Below are positions 52,124-61,236 of a stretch of 64,000 nucleotides of DNA, piece after piece. Position numbers and translations under genes: made by a program. The stretch is taken from contig FP929140.1 of the NCBI GenBank assembly GCA_000198515.1, positions 4,190,527 through 4,254,526 on the forward strand. Direction: 5' to 3'. Numbering within the stretch: the first letter of the stretch is position 1; each line of letters begins with the position of its first letter. The notes under the pieces are model-generated. The model was given only the letters and a program-made list of their open reading frames with translations, did no database searches and had not been told where the DNA came from. The stretch is from a gamma proteobacterium HdN1 (GTDB lineage: Bacteria; Pseudomonadota; Gammaproteobacteria; Pseudomonadales; Ketobacteraceae).

Positions 52124-52696
52124 ATGAAAGCCAATTTTCAGCGTTATATGCAGGTGCTCGCGTGCGCAGCACTCGCTTTGGTTGCGGCACCGTCCGTACT
52201 GGCGGCACCGTCCGTGGTTTTTGATGCAGGGGCGGCATTTTCTGAGCCGATCACTCGGTATACGCATGTGTTAGATCCACAAAAGCGGTTTCAGGTCCCT
52301 GAGGATCCGGCGGCAAAGCAACGATTGCAGCAGCAATTGCTAGAACGGATTCGTGAGCACGGAGGGCAGATGATTCGCCTGCCGATCCGCACGCCCTCAA
52401 TGAGCCCAGCACCGATCAAGACCCAAGATGCGTATTACACCAATTTGCTCATGCCGATTTTTGTCGTCGGGGCCGATCAACACTCGCTGCAATGGCTGCG
52501 AGCGTGGCGCGAAACCTTGACGCGCATCGGGGCCATGGGCTGGGTGGTGCAGGCGGATAGCGCCGAGGACATGCAGGCCATCGCAGAGGCAGGTGCGGGG
52601 CTGAAGATGCTAGCGCAGAGCGGTGAGGCGATTCCCAGAGTATTTGGTGTTTCATCGTACCCCGTACTGATCACCAGTCGTTCCATCGAACAATAA
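52124..52696 (+). CDS. ICE protein, TIGR03765 (PFL_4695) family
   Basis: A 190-residue exported protein. Signal peptide (about 1-29, ALALVAAPSVLAAPS). The body reads PVLITSRSIEQ at the end and MPIFVVGADQHSLQWLRAWRETLTRIGAMGWVVQADS in the middle, matching the TIGR03765 family next to the TraD gene in PFGI-1-type elements. Function not established. ATG at 52124 immediately follows the transglycosylase stop, and traD starts 18-21 bp downstream. Confidence 0.85.
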   Translation: MKANFQRYMQVLACAALALVAAPSVLAAPSVVFDAGAAFSEPITRYTHVLDPQKRFQVPEDPAAKQRLQQQLLERIREHGGQMIRLPIRTPSMSPAPIKTQDAYYTNLLMPIFVVGADQHSLQWLRAWRETLTRIGAMGWVVQADSAEDMQAIAEAGAGLKMLAQSGEAIPRVFGVSSYPVLITSRSIEQ

Positions 52697-52717
52697 ACGA
52701 TTATAACGGAGGCTGTG

Positions 52718-54844
52718 GTGAGCTCACGAATTGAAGGGTTGTTGAGGCCGCCCATTGAATTTGCTTCAGCGATTGCATACAGCGCTGTTGCGGGTTTAAT
52801 GATGGCTGCGCCTTATGAATTGATGATGACACCTACGGTGGCTGCGGCAACAGGAAGTGGCTTGCTCGCGCTCGCGGCGTTACGATTTCGGTCTGCGTGG
52901 CGAGTATTTAAATACCAAAAGGGCCTAAAAAAGCTGCCGCACTATTCGCTCGCATTCGATCAATTGCGCGTCAGCAAGGAGCGGTTGTTTATCGGCAAGG
53001 GATTTGAGTGGGAACCCAAACACACGCAGCGAATGCACGAATGCGAGCAGCCCGGTGCCGAGCGCTATATTAAACCCGGAAAATTCTACCAACTGGCGCG
53101 CTGGATTGATGGACGTGCGGAGTACAGTAACGTCATGAGGTCGGTGAGCCGTCTGACGCGGAGCTCGTCGCGCTGGAACCCCGTCGCGCCGATTGCGGAT
53201 GTAGGAGGCTATCCCGCCATTCACGGCGTGGGCCTGCTAGAACGCGAACGTGATGTGTACATGAAACTGTCCGAGCGCGTAGGTCATTTGCTTGTGCTTG
53301 GAACGACCCGTGTCGGCAAAACCCGCTTTGCTGAAATGCTGATCGCGCAGGATATTGCACGGGGCGACGTAGTCATCGTCTTTGATCCGAAGGGCGACGC
53401 CGAGCTGATGAAACGGGTGTACCGAGAAGCGAAGCGTGCCGGTAGACTGGAGCAGCTTTATATCTTTCATCTGGGCTATCCGGAAGTTTCTGCACGTTAC
53501 AATCCGGTAGGCCAGTTTACTAGGATCACGGAGGTGGCCTCACGCATTGCAGGCCAGATGCCGGGGGATGGTGCCTCACAAGCCTTCCGTGAGTTTGTCT
53601 GGCGCTACGTGAACGTCATTGCAGCGTGCCGTAACGCGCTCGGCGTGCGGCCGGGTATCGAGCAGATTAAATACGACGCCGAAAACCTCGAACCGCTCGT
53701 CGTTGAGTATTTGGAATTTTTGCTTGAACGTGAGTGCCGGTCGGGGCCGTTGTCGAATTGGAAAAAAACCATTGACGATTGGGCGGCGGCATTCGACGAC
53801 GCTCAAGAAAAGGAGTTTCGCAAACCGCGACACATGGGCGACCGCAGCAGTCGTGCAATGGCGCTGTGCAAGTTTTACAAAGACCACAAAAATGATCATC
53901 GTTTGCACGATACCTGTGCGGAGTCGTTGATCACGACGTTTTTCTACGATACGGCAAAATTCAACATGCTCATTGCATCGCTGATGCCGCTCATGGAAAA
54001 GTTATGCACGGGCAAATGCGCGGAGCTGATTAGCCCTGATTATTTAGATGGCGACCGACACCGCCCTATATTTACATGGGCGGAAGTGATCCGCACTGGC
54101 GGCATCGTCTACGTGGGGCTGGACGCCTTGTCTGATCCGGAGGTGGCGGCGGCGGTAGGAAATTCAATGTTCGCGGATTTAACCTCGGGTTCTGGTCTGC
54201 TGTACAAACACGGTGCCGATCACGGTTTGCCGTTTTCCGTCGGCGGGCGGCGCGTCTATATCCATGCGGATGAATTTAACGAGCTGGTGGGCAAGGAGTT
54301 TATCCCGTTGTTGAACAAGGCGGGGGGTGCGGGTTATGGCGTGACGGCGTACACGCAGACATGGTCAGATGTGGTTGCCCGCTTGGGTAACGAAGCTCAA
54401 GCAGGGCAAGTGGCGGGAAACTTAAACTCGCTGGTGATGTTGCGCACGATCGAATACGCGACGATCGAAATGCTGACAAAGCGGCTGCGGCAGGTGGACG
54501 TGGCCCATGCGATGGATGTATCGGGCGCCTCTGATGTGAGCGACCCAGATGCGAATACGTCGTTCTCCTCACGAACAGAGCAGCGTGTGACGTCGCAGCG
54601 CGTGGAGCGTGTCCATCCAAACGACGTACTTCGGTTGCCCAAAGGCCAAGCGTTTGCGATGACAGATGGCGGCACGCTTTCAAAAATCCGGCTCCCATTA
54701 CCTGACCCGGCAGATTTGGCCGATTTACCTCGTACCTTGCAAGATATGTCGGACGATATGGCGAAGCATTACCGCTCTGACAAAAATTGGTATCACTTTC
54801 AATCGTGCTTTGACGTACCGGGAGCGTTCAATGGCCTCAAATGA
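52718..54844 (+). CDS. traD: TraD-type coupling ATPase
   Basis: A 708-residue type IV coupling protein that links the relaxosome to the secretion channel. Two N-terminal membrane helices (about 18-36 and 40-58); Walker A GTTRVGKTRF near 194-203; Walker B YIHADEFNEL near 515; VFDPKGDAELM. Type IV coupling proteins form hexamers at the inner membrane and pump the DNA. GTG at 52718 is preceded by GGAGG at 52708-52712 (GTG at 52715 is a near alternative). It belongs to the SXT/TOL-type TraD group. The stop overlaps the next gene by 14 bp. Confidence 0.92.
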   Translation: MSSRIEGLLRPPIEFASAIAYSAVAGLMMAAPYELMMTPTVAAATGSGLLALAALRFRSAWRVFKYQKGLKKLPHYSLAFDQLRVSKERLFIGKGFEWEPKHTQRMHECEQPGAERYIKPGKFYQLARWIDGRAEYSNVMRSVSRLTRSSSRWNPVAPIADVGGYPAIHGVGLLERERDVYMKLSERVGHLLVLGTTRVGKTRFAEMLIAQDIARGDVVIVFDPKGDAELMKRVYREAKRAGRLEQLYIFHLGYPEVSARYNPVGQFTRITEVASRIAGQMPGDGASQAFREFVWRYVNVIAACRNALGVRPGIEQIKYDAENLEPLVVEYLEFLLERECRSGPLSNWKKTIDDWAAAFDDAQEKEFRKPRHMGDRSSRAMALCKFYKDHKNDHRLHDTCAESLITTFFYDTAKFNMLIASLMPLMEKLCTGKCAELISPDYLDGDRHRPIFTWAEVIRTGGIVYVGLDALSDPEVAAAVGNSMFADLTSGSGLLYKHGADHGLPFSVGGRRVYIHADEFNELVGKEFIPLLNKAGGAGYGVTAYTQTWSDVVARLGNEAQAGQVAGNLNSLVMLRTIEYATIEMLTKRLRQVDVAHAMDVSGASDVSDPDANTSFSSRTEQRVTSQRVERVHPNDVLRLPKGQAFAMTDGGTLSKIRLPLPDPADLADLPRTLQDMSDDMAKHYRSDKNWYHFQSCFDVPGAFNGLK

Positions 54845-55640
54845 ATCCGCAGGCGCACAAAGCGCTCCACAGCCGCTTCATTGGCAAATTGCATTTCTCC
54901 CTTTCGTCTTGCTTGGGTTGGCCATCGGCGCGTGTGTTTCGGCGATCATGATTGAATGGGCAGGGATGGCGCTGGGCGTCTGGGATTTACCGGGAGCTGG
55001 TCATGCTCGCGAAACGCTGGTGGGCGATATTCAATACCTGAACGCTGATTTTACGCGCTCAATTCTGGGTGTATCCCCCGTCGAGTTGGCCGTGATTGCA
55101 AGCCGTACGACGACCGAATGGATCGTGCTCAAAATCGAATCTCTTGGCGTGATGGAGATGATGCAGCAACTTGGCCAAGAAGGATCATCAGGCGTGTTTT
55201 CAAGCCTGTTCAAAAGTGTCGATACAGGGCTGTCCTCAATCTCAGCGAATGCGGCGGAGACAAGCGCCAGCTTGGCGGCGCCGAATCAACTGTATCACGG
55301 GCTGATGCAGTATTTTGATGCGGCAATTTACGCGGTACAGACGGTAGTGGTGAGGATTGTGGTTGCGATCCTGAGCTTGCCCGCCTATCTGCTGATTGGC
55401 CTCGTCTGTCTGTTGGATGGCATCGTTGCGCGGGATCTGCGCAGATTTACGGCTGCGAATGAGTCGTCTTTTGCGTATCACCGCTACAAGCCGTGGGTGG
55501 TGCGCTTTTTTGTTGTCAGTTGGTATGCCTATATCGCGTGGCCCACGTCCATTCACCCCAATGCCGTATTTGTTCCGAGTGCGCTTTTGTGTGGGTGGGC
55601 GACGTTTAATACCGCGAAATGGTTCAAAAAGTTTTTCTAA
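54831..55640 (+). CDS. ICE membrane protein, TIGR03747 family
   Basis: A 269-residue polytopic inner-membrane protein. ATG at 54831 lies inside the traD end (14-bp overlap) with GGGAG upstream; the long frame from 54666 is a traD shadow. Helices: about 22-44 (FLPFVLLGLAIGACVSAIMI), 165-200, 230-250. The body motifs GLMQYFDAAIYAVQTVVVRIVVAILSLPAYLL and YHRYKPWVVRFFVVSWY are family-typical. Its place after TraD is conserved in this ICE type. Confidence 0.88.
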   Translation: MASNESAGAQSAPQPLHWQIAFLPFVLLGLAIGACVSAIMIEWAGMALGVWDLPGAGHARETLVGDIQYLNADFTRSILGVSPVELAVIASRTTTEWIVLKIESLGVMEMMQQLGQEGSSGVFSSLFKSVDTGLSSISANAAETSASLAAPNQLYHGLMQYFDAAIYAVQTVVVRIVVAILSLPAYLLIGLVCLLDGIVARDLRRFTAANESSFAYHRYKPWVVRFFVVSWYAYIAWPTSIHPNAVFVPSALLCGWATFNTAKWFKKFF

Positions 55641-55641
55641 T

Positions 55642-55670
55642 AATTGCTCCGGCATTGGATTTGAGCAATT
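55642..55670. repeat. 8-bp hairpin at ICE operon break
   Basis: AATTGCTC (55642-55649) and GAGCAATT (55663-55670) can pair. The right arm lies inside the ATTTGAGCAATTCGCG motif, so binding at the motif and hairpin formation would exclude each other. Confidence 0.45.
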
Positions 55671-55674
55671 CGCG
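55659..55674 (+). promoter_or_regulatory. ATTTGAGCAATTCGCG motif, copy 2
   Basis: All 16 bases of copy 1 recur here, 69 bp ahead of the RAQPRD gene start and just after the TIGR03747 stop, at the head of a new block of small membrane genes. Confidence 0.45.
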
Positions 55675-55742
55675 GGTAATTCCAAACGCGATGCGGTTCA
55701 ATGATGCCACTCATCCCATACAGCTGCGACGGGAGTACGCTG

Positions 55743-56102
55743 ATGTTGTTCGCGCGCCATGATCATCCAAAGCACAAAAAACACAAAATTATTGTGCCAA
55801 TCCTTTTAGGAAGCACGCTGGCGCTAGCGCTGGGTGTTGCGAGTGTGCAGGCGCAGCCTTACGCAAGCCCAGCGGCAGAGATGGAACGCGCCAAGCTTGC
55901 GGAAATTGTCTCTGCGCTGGATCAGTTGGTGGTTCAAGTGGATGACGCGAGTAAAACCGGCGCCAGTGGGCGCGTCCGTTTTAATTACGATGCGTTACGG
56001 CGAGATTTGCTGGGGCGACGTGCACTGATTCAGCGGTATGTGAATGGTGCGTGGGACGAGGCGCACGACCTGCCGCCGCTGGCAAAAACCTACCAGCGTT
56101 GA
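55743..56102 (+). CDS. RAQPRD-family ICE protein
   Basis: A 119-residue exported protein. ATG at 55743 has GGGAG at 55731-55735; signal peptide about 1-38 (ILLGSTLALALGVASVQAQPYA). The mature part is mostly helical, with AEMERAKLAEIVSALDQL and RVRFNYDALRRDLLGRRALIQRYVNG, the RAQPRD (TIGR01690) signature. It belongs with the small membrane genes that follow. Confidence 0.88.
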   Translation: MLFARHDHPKHKKHKIIVPILLGSTLALALGVASVQAQPYASPAAEMERAKLAEIVSALDQLVVQVDDASKTGASGRVRFNYDALRRDLLGRRALIQRYVNGAWDEAHDLPPLAKTYQR

Positions 56103-56155
56103 CGTTTTTTTAAGGATTCGATCCATTCGATTATTTATTAAATGGGAGAAAAGCA

Positions 56156-56407
56156 ATGGCGTGTAGTGCGGTAGCGGGCGAACCGATGTTGGCCGCGTTT
56201 CAAAAAGGCAGCGGCCTGTGCAGCGCGCAATTATCTGTATTCGTCACCGCAGCAACCTTCGTTCCGTGCGTGTTGCTGGCAACGTGGGTGGTAATTGCGG
56301 TTTACCAACGCTGGAGCCGTGATAAAGATGGGGGATTTGAGTACCTGTTGACCGGAGTGCTCGGCGCCTCATTCATCGGCGTGGCGGGCATATTTTTCCT
56401 CCGATAG
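56156..56407 (+). CDS. ICE membrane protein, TIGR03758 family
   Basis: An 83-residue protein with two hydrophobic helices (about 24-48 and 62-81) joined by a short charged loop (YQRWSRDKDGGFEY). Such small double-helix proteins at this position match TIGR03758. ATG at 56156 with GGGAGAA upstream. It may help pilin-like assembly with the TIGR03745 protein, but no direct evidence exists here. Confidence 0.85.
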   Translation: MACSAVAGEPMLAAFQKGSGLCSAQLSVFVTAATFVPCVLLATWVVIAVYQRWSRDKDGGFEYLLTGVLGASFIGVAGIFFLR

Positions 56408-56483
56408 TTTTTGTCCTTCGATCGTTTTTGGTTGCGTCCAAATTTTTATTCGTTCCACCACAACAAAACCACAGAGGTTTACC

Positions 56484-56951
56484 ATGACAGACATCCTAAC
56501 CAACACCCGCCGTCCGACGTTGCAACAGCTGCAACAGCAAGCCTATTCGGTAGGCCAAAAAGCGCTTCCTTTTGCTCGGTCAACCAGCACGCTCGCGCTC
56601 GGTGTGTTCATACTTTCGACGCTCGCATCGACCGATGTACTGGCCGAACTGCCCAAGACTGTTGATGAAGTGGTGCCCAATGGAGTAGGAGGCACTGATA
56701 CCATGACCATGGGCGCCCGCATCATGCAGATCATTTTTCAGATCGTCGCGGCGGGATTGGGGATTTTGGCGGTGTTGATCCCGGCAGCCTCGATTATTAA
56801 ATCGTACCGAAGCCGTAAGGGCAATGATAACGATGATTTTCACTCGACTGTCGTTGGTGGCCTTTTTGTGATGGTTTTTGGCCTCGGTCTTGCGCTTACC
56901 GGATGGACCTATTCTCAAGGATTAGCGGCTGCAATCATGCAGCTGGCCTGA
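56484..56951 (+). CDS. ICE membrane protein, TIGR03745 family
   Basis: A 155-residue protein with a long N-terminal targeting segment and two hydrophobic helices (about 80-105, IFQIVAAGLGILAVLIPAASII, and 120-145, VVGGLFVMVFGLGLAL). The pair of helices flanking a basic loop (KSYRSRKGN) recalls VirB2/TrbC-type pilins, and family members are treated as membrane proteins of the G-type T4SS. ATG at 56484 with AGAGG upstream. Confidence 0.85.
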   Translation: MTDILTNTRRPTLQQLQQQAYSVGQKALPFARSTSTLALGVFILSTLASTDVLAELPKTVDEVVPNGVGGTDTMTMGARIMQIIFQIVAAGLGILAVLIPAASIIKSYRSRKGNDNDDFHSTVVGGLFVMVFGLGLALTGWTYSQGLAAAIMQLA

Positions 56952-56984
56952 TCACGAAAAGGGAATTATCTGGATTATTTAAAG

Positions 56985-57335
56985 ATGCCCGCCTTACACC
57001 TTGTCAACGAGCAGCCACCTGTGTTGCTCGGCCTATCCGAAGATGAGTTCATTCTCGTGTTGGTGGTTTCATTTATTAGCAGTGCGATCGGTTCTTGTCT
57101 CGCTTTTGAGCTTGTTTGGCACTGGTGGGCGGGCCTCATTTTTTTGCCGATCACGACGGTGTTCACCATGCGTTCTTTAGCGGCCTTGCTGTGCAAGAAA
57201 AAGCGCGGCAAGCCTCAAAATTACTATCCGCTGCTGTTAAAGCAGTGGATCGAAAAGACGTTTGGCGGGGGCGCATCGACCTACGTCGGGCCATGGTCAA
57301 TCGTCCGGCGTAATCGTTTTTCTGGATTGAGTTAG
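56985..57335 (+). CDS. ICE protein, TIGR03750 family (TraL-like)
   Basis: A 116-residue protein with two tightly spaced helices (about 25-68), a charged stretch (CKKKRGKPQNYYPLLLKQWIEK) and a short C-terminal tail. The order helix-helix-KRGKPxxY matches TIGR03750, a TraL-like inner-membrane component. ATG at 56985. The next gene follows 20 bp downstream with GGAGG. Confidence 0.85.
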   Translation: MPALHLVNEQPPVLLGLSEDEFILVLVVSFISSAIGSCLAFELVWHWWAGLIFLPITTVFTMRSLAALLCKKKRGKPQNYYPLLLKQWIEKTFGGGASTYVGPWSIVRRNRFSGLS

Positions 57336-57355
57336 CGGAGGCGACGATTTTAGCC

Positions 57356-58000
57356 ATGGCAGCGTATCACGATTTAATCGACGAAAAAGACCGGATCATT
57401 CGCTACATCAGCCGCGTGTCGATCGGGCTGTTAATTGGGCTGGTGTTGGCCATTTTTGGCTGGATGCGTGCACAACACGAGATCACCGTGTATCAGCCCC
57501 CTGACATTCGACTGCACACGGTATCCAGTGCGGGGTATATCCCAGAAGAAACCGTGTACGCCTTCGTCCCGCTGATCATGCAGCAGCTGTATTTGTGGGA
57601 CAACGGGGGCGATCAAGATTACGAAAACAACCGCTACCGAGTGCGCCAGTTTCTAACCGACAAATACCAACGGACGATTCTGGACGAAATCGAAACCGGA
57701 AAGCTGCGTGGAACTCTCAAAGGGTTGCAGCGCAGATTGCAGGTTCTGCCGTCCAGCGTGTACTCGGATTCCTCTGTAGAGGTTGTGGGAAACTACTGGC
57801 GCGTCTGGATCGACGTCAAAATCACCGACTCGATTAAAAACATGAAGGTGAATGATGGCGTGCACCGCTTGGCCGTGCGAGTGGTGCGTTATGACATTAA
57901 CCGCGATGCGAATCCGTGGCAGTTGGCGATCGACGGGATTGAGCAAGACATACCGCTGGTATCGGCAAAAACGGTACCGCTGACGCCTGAAAAAAATTGA
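57356..58000 (+). CDS. ICE protein, TIGR03746 family (TraE/VirB8-like)
   Basis: A 214-residue bitopic protein: short cytoplasmic N-terminus, one helix (about 22-40, IGLLIGLVLAIFGWM), then a periplasmic domain with ETVYAFVPLIMQQLYLWDNGG and NYWRVWIDVKITDSI. It matches TIGR03746, the TraE-like core protein, which has the VirB8-type NTF2 fold. ATG at 57356. It sits directly before the TraK-like gene. Confidence 0.87.
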   Translation: MAAYHDLIDEKDRIIRYISRVSIGLLIGLVLAIFGWMRAQHEITVYQPPDIRLHTVSSAGYIPEETVYAFVPLIMQQLYLWDNGGDQDYENNRYRVRQFLTDKYQRTILDEIETGKLRGTLKGLQRRLQVLPSSVYSDSSVEVVGNYWRVWIDVKITDSIKNMKVNDGVHRLAVRVVRYDINRDANPWQLAIDGIEQDIPLVSAKTVPLTPEKN

Positions 58001-58024
58001 TGATGGAACGACGAGGTACGCCAC

Positions 58025-58855
58025 ATGCGTTTGAATTTTCTGCGGGGCTGGATGCTCACTTTTTTAGTGGTGTTTGTAACGCCCGCAATAAGCCAAGAAC
58101 AGGAACCGCAGGAAACATTAGTGTGGAATCGTGCGCCTCTCCGAATCGTCTTGCCCGTAAGTAGTGAGCGGCAAATTGATTTCCCAGCGGAGGTGGATGT
58201 ATATCTGCTTGAATCACTGGCCAATACGTTGCACGTTACTGCAACGCCAGAAGGTTCGACGTTTTGGACAGCCTCAGACAAATTTGGCACCGAGCGAATG
58301 ATGGTGACAGATAAAAGTGGACAAATGCAGTGGCTCGTGGACGTAAGCGCAGAACCCAATGCGCCGACCCACAGGCTAACCATTCGAGATTCGCGATTCA
58401 CAGCCAAAGCTGAAACGCTGGCTGCGGTCGAGTCCTCCGAACAAGCCCCGTCGCAAATGCCGGGGAGCACCGGTGTCGTGCTGGATGAAGTGGATGTCGT
58501 GCGAGCCGTCGCACGCCAATTCTACGGCCCAACACGATTGGCTGAAATGCCCGCAGGGATCAGCCGTGTCGGCGCTAAAACAGGTGAGGTGCCCATTTAT
58601 CGGGGAGCGCCCCTAACGACGGAAGTGCTGGGCGCGTGGCGGGCCATGTCCGATGGCAGCGATCTGTATGTCACCGCAATAAAAGTCAGCAACCGCGCAT
58701 CGTATGAAATCCGGCCCGATCCTCGGCGAATCAGCGTTCGCATTCGGGCGATGGCGGCACAGCATTCGTGGCTGGCCCCTGCAGGAGAGGCCCCATACGA
58801 CAGCACGCTCTGGTACCTCGTTAGCGATCGTCCGTTGCAGGAAACCACACTATGA
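58025..58855 (+). CDS. ICE protein, TIGR03749 family (TraK/VirB9-like)
   Basis: A 276-residue exported protein. Signal peptide about 1-23 (MLTFLVVFVTPAISQEQ). The N-terminal beta-domain (LVWNRAPLRIVLPVSSERQIDFP) and the later VTAIKVSNRASYEIRPDPRRI, which resembles the C-terminal beta-sandwich of TraK/VirB9 proteins, indicate the outer-membrane core complex. ATG at 58025. Its stop overlaps the next gene by 4 bp. Confidence 0.87.
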   Translation: MRLNFLRGWMLTFLVVFVTPAISQEQEPQETLVWNRAPLRIVLPVSSERQIDFPAEVDVYLLESLANTLHVTATPEGSTFWTASDKFGTERMMVTDKSGQMQWLVDVSAEPNAPTHRLTIRDSRFTAKAETLAAVESSEQAPSQMPGSTGVVLDEVDVVRAVARQFYGPTRLAEMPAGISRVGAKTGEVPIYRGAPLTTEVLGAWRAMSDGSDLYVTAIKVSNRASYEIRPDPRRISVRIRAMAAQHSWLAPAGEAPYDSTLWYLVSDRPLQETTL

Positions 58856-60381
58856 ACAAGTTCATCCCGATTATTCTATTGTGTGTGTGCGGGATCGTTG
58901 CCGTCATTGGCGTGTTATCCCTTCGCGGTGGCTCAGATGAGCCAAAGGTGAGCGCCACACAATCGCCTCCCCCGCTTCCCGACGGACATGTGGCCCGCCC
59001 TGATGCGATGGAAATTTCAGATGCCATTGCGTACAACACGCAGCTCCAAGGGGCGGCCGCCGAAGTGCAGTCCTTGCGCCGCAGTGTTCAGGAGTACGCG
59101 GCGACTACCGAGCAAAAAATTGCCGAGGCCACGCGCAAAACCGTCCAATATGAACTGCCTAAAATTGAACTTCGATTGCGCGAAGAATTGAGAAAAGAGG
59201 CGCAGGCACAACTCCCCAAAGAGCCGATTTTGCCGCCGACACAAACCAACCGAGTAGTGGACGCACCGGCGATTACACGGCCGACGCCTGCACCCACCAC
59301 AAACAACACAGGGCGCTTGTTGGTAAATAGCAGCAGTGACATACCACCCGGTTTTGGATTTGATGGGGTGGATCTCAGCCGTGCACGGAACAACGCCAAC
59401 GTACTCTTAAACATGCAACCACCCTCAGCAGGTGTCGCGCCGTCGGGAATGCCTGGGTACGTTAAAATCAGTGCATGGCGGCCTAACAGCCTCAGCAATC
59501 CATTGCCTACCGCCAATGGCGGCGCGGTACGCAATGCCGCGTTTCCGAATGCCACGAATAACGGAGATCGCGTACTGGATCGCACCGCAGATGCGACTGC
59601 ACAGAAGAATGCGAAAAAACCTGAACCGCTACCGGTCTATACCATTGAAAACACTTCAACGCTGTTTTCAAACACCACGATGACCGCGCTGATGGGGGTG
59701 GTGCCCAACCGTAACAACGCGATTAAGAACATGATGCGGTTTAAGCTGATCACGGGCGCTGAAAACATCGCCTCCAACGGTCTGGTTTTGCCGGATGTAA
59801 AAAACATCGTATGGACAGGCTATGCGATTGGTAATCGTGAGATGGAATGCGTGCAGGCAACCGTCGATACCGTCACGTTCACGTTCCAAGACGGCACCAT
59901 ACGCACGGTCAGTGAAAAACAAGCGGGTGGTGCGGGCGGGCAGCTCTCGGAAGGTTTAGGGTATCTCTCCGATCGCTGGGGAAAACCCTGCATTAAAGGC
60001 ACATTAATTTCCAATGCGACACAATACCTGCGCGACCGGATGATCGCGGCAGGTGCAGCCGCCACGGCGGCAGCGGCAGCAGCAGCGGAAACCACAACCC
60101 AGCGGGATGGTGTGGGTGGAGGTACCTCAACGGCTGTCACGGGGGATATGGGAAATTACATCGCTGGTCAGACAGGTACGGCAACACTCAATGAGCTGGC
60201 TGCCTATCTGCGCGATCGTATGGATCAAGCGGTAGACATCATTTACCTCGATGCTGGCAAAGACGTCACGATTCACGTTGAGAAGGAAATCACCATCGAC
60301 TACGACCCAGCAGGCCGTAAGTTATCGCATATCGCCATGAGGTCATCGCAAGGCCCGACGGCAAGGATGCGTCTGGATTAA
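58852..60381 (+). CDS. ICE protein, TIGR03752 family (TraB/VirB10-like)
   Basis: A 509-residue bitopic core-complex protein. One N-terminal helix (about 4-24), a helical stretch with coiled-coil character (about 55-125), a Pro/Ala/Asn linker, and a C-terminal beta-barrel-like domain (about 255-500). YTIENTSTLFSNTTMTALMG and DVTIHVEKEITIDYDP are characteristic of this TraB-like family. An Ala-rich run (AAGAAATAAAAAAAETTT, about 402-419) marks a low-complexity insert. It overlaps the TraK-like gene by 4 bp (ATGA). Confidence 0.9.
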   Translation: MNKFIPIILLCVCGIVAVIGVLSLRGGSDEPKVSATQSPPPLPDGHVARPDAMEISDAIAYNTQLQGAAAEVQSLRRSVQEYAATTEQKIAEATRKTVQYELPKIELRLREELRKEAQAQLPKEPILPPTQTNRVVDAPAITRPTPAPTTNNTGRLLVNSSSDIPPGFGFDGVDLSRARNNANVLLNMQPPSAGVAPSGMPGYVKISAWRPNSLSNPLPTANGGAVRNAAFPNATNNGDRVLDRTADATAQKNAKKPEPLPVYTIENTSTLFSNTTMTALMGVVPNRNNAIKNMMRFKLITGAENIASNGLVLPDVKNIVWTGYAIGNREMECVQATVDTVTFTFQDGTIRTVSEKQAGGAGGQLSEGLGYLSDRWGKPCIKGTLISNATQYLRDRMIAAGAAATAAAAAAAETTTQRDGVGGGTSTAVTGDMGNYIAGQTGTATLNELAAYLRDRMDQAVDIIYLDAGKDVTIHVEKEITIDYDPAGRKLSHIAMRSSQGPTARMRLD

Positions 60382-60413
60382 CGGGCGCAGAAAATTACCT
60401 CAAGGAGAAGAAA

Positions 60414-60773
60414 ATGGCGAATGTTTTAAAAACAAGCGCAGCACTCGCGGCGGCTTTGCTGTTAAGTGCTTGTGGTGCGCCGGGACAAGAGTTTGTGGGG
60501 AGCTGGCAATATGAGGACCTTCGGTACAGGAGTATAATTGAGATTCAGCGCACCGACGATCTGGTCTTCAATATTACCAAAAGTACGTACAGAATTCCGT
60601 TAAGCAGCATGGAAGCCGTGAGCTTGGATCCAACGGTCTCTAAAGGTATCTTGCGGTTGGAGAACGAAAGGCTTGTGGCGGTGGATCAGCCTATGGCGTT
60701 CATTACGTACGACAAGCCGACCGAAAGCATTAAAATCGGCGTTCTGGGCGTAACCTATGCGCGGGTTCCCTGA
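60414..60773 (+). CDS. Small lipoprotein inserted in the conjugation operon
   Basis: A 119-residue lipoprotein. ATG at 60414 has AAGGAG; lipobox LSAC puts the acylated Cys at 20. The mature part is a small beta-rich domain (FVGSWQYEDLRYRSIIEIQRTDD, FNITKSTYRI), with a lipocalin-like feel but no recognised family. It is not part of the conserved gene order of this ICE type, which passes straight from TIGR03752 to TIGR03751. A surface or exclusion role is possible but unproven. Confidence 0.75.
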   Translation: MANVLKTSAALAAALLLSACGAPGQEFVGSWQYEDLRYRSIIEIQRTDDLVFNITKSTYRIPLSSMEAVSLDPTVSKGILRLENERLVAVDQPMAFITYDKPTESIKIGVLGVTYARVP

Positions 60774-60838
60774 CCGCATTCAAGCAGAACAGCAAAGCCG
60801 TGAATGCATGGTCCAAATATCAAAAATTATTTATAAAG

Positions 60839-60852
60839 GTGGAATGGTGATA
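60839..60852 (+). repeat. 14-bp direct repeat, left copy
   Basis: GTGGAATGGTGATA, overlapping the first base of the lipoprotein start codon. The identical copy at 61107-61120 runs through that gene's stop codon. Confidence 0.85.
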
Positions 60853-61118
60853 TGAAAACTTCGTTTGTTTTGTGCGTGTCATTCCTACTTTGCAGCGCGC
60901 CTATTTTGTCAGGTTGCCAAGACGACAAAAATGCCGTTCAAGGTACGCCGGAAATCAGCGATATAAACAACATTATGATTCAAGGAAAACGTTTCACCGC
61001 CCACGAATATATGAAAGCGTTTTGCGTGATACCCAAGGCAGACGAGGACAAGAACTGTGTTCTCGCTGCCGACAAGGCAAGCAGGGATATGAGCAAAATA
61101 GTGAAAGTGGAATGGTGA
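60852..61118 (+). CDS. Small lipoprotein, weakly EexN-like
   Basis: An 88-residue lipoprotein with lipobox LSGC (Cys 22). The mature part carries EYMKAFCVIPKADEDKNCVLAADKAS, in which a C-x(n)-D-x-N-C-x-x-A pattern recalls EexN-type entry-exclusion lipoproteins, though the match is weak. ATG at 60852. The gene is flanked exactly by 14-bp direct repeats. With the preceding lipoprotein it forms a two-gene insertion before the TraV-like gene. Confidence 0.7.
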   Translation: MKTSFVLCVSFLLCSAPILSGCQDDKNAVQGTPEISDINNIMIQGKRFTAHEYMKAFCVIPKADEDKNCVLAADKASRDMSKIVKVEW

Positions 61119-61120
61119 TA
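61107..61120 (+). repeat. 14-bp direct repeat, right copy
   Basis: GTGGAATGGTGATA, identical to 60839-60852 and 268 bp away. Here it encodes the last residues V-E-W and the stop of the lipoprotein, so a gene copy may have been lost or gained between the repeats. Confidence 0.85.
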
Positions 61121-61236
61121 GAAGCGATACAGTGGGCGCCCCAACAGCCGCAGCCGAAATAACAATTTTTACTGATACTTTCAATAAGCTTGACGCGACT
61201 CTCGGTGCATACGTTGCTGATGTGTCCGAAGCCGTT

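Noticed and set aside
54666-54830. Longer form of the TIGR03747 gene
   Set aside because: This stretch is the traD end in another frame; the true start at 54831 has GGGAG.
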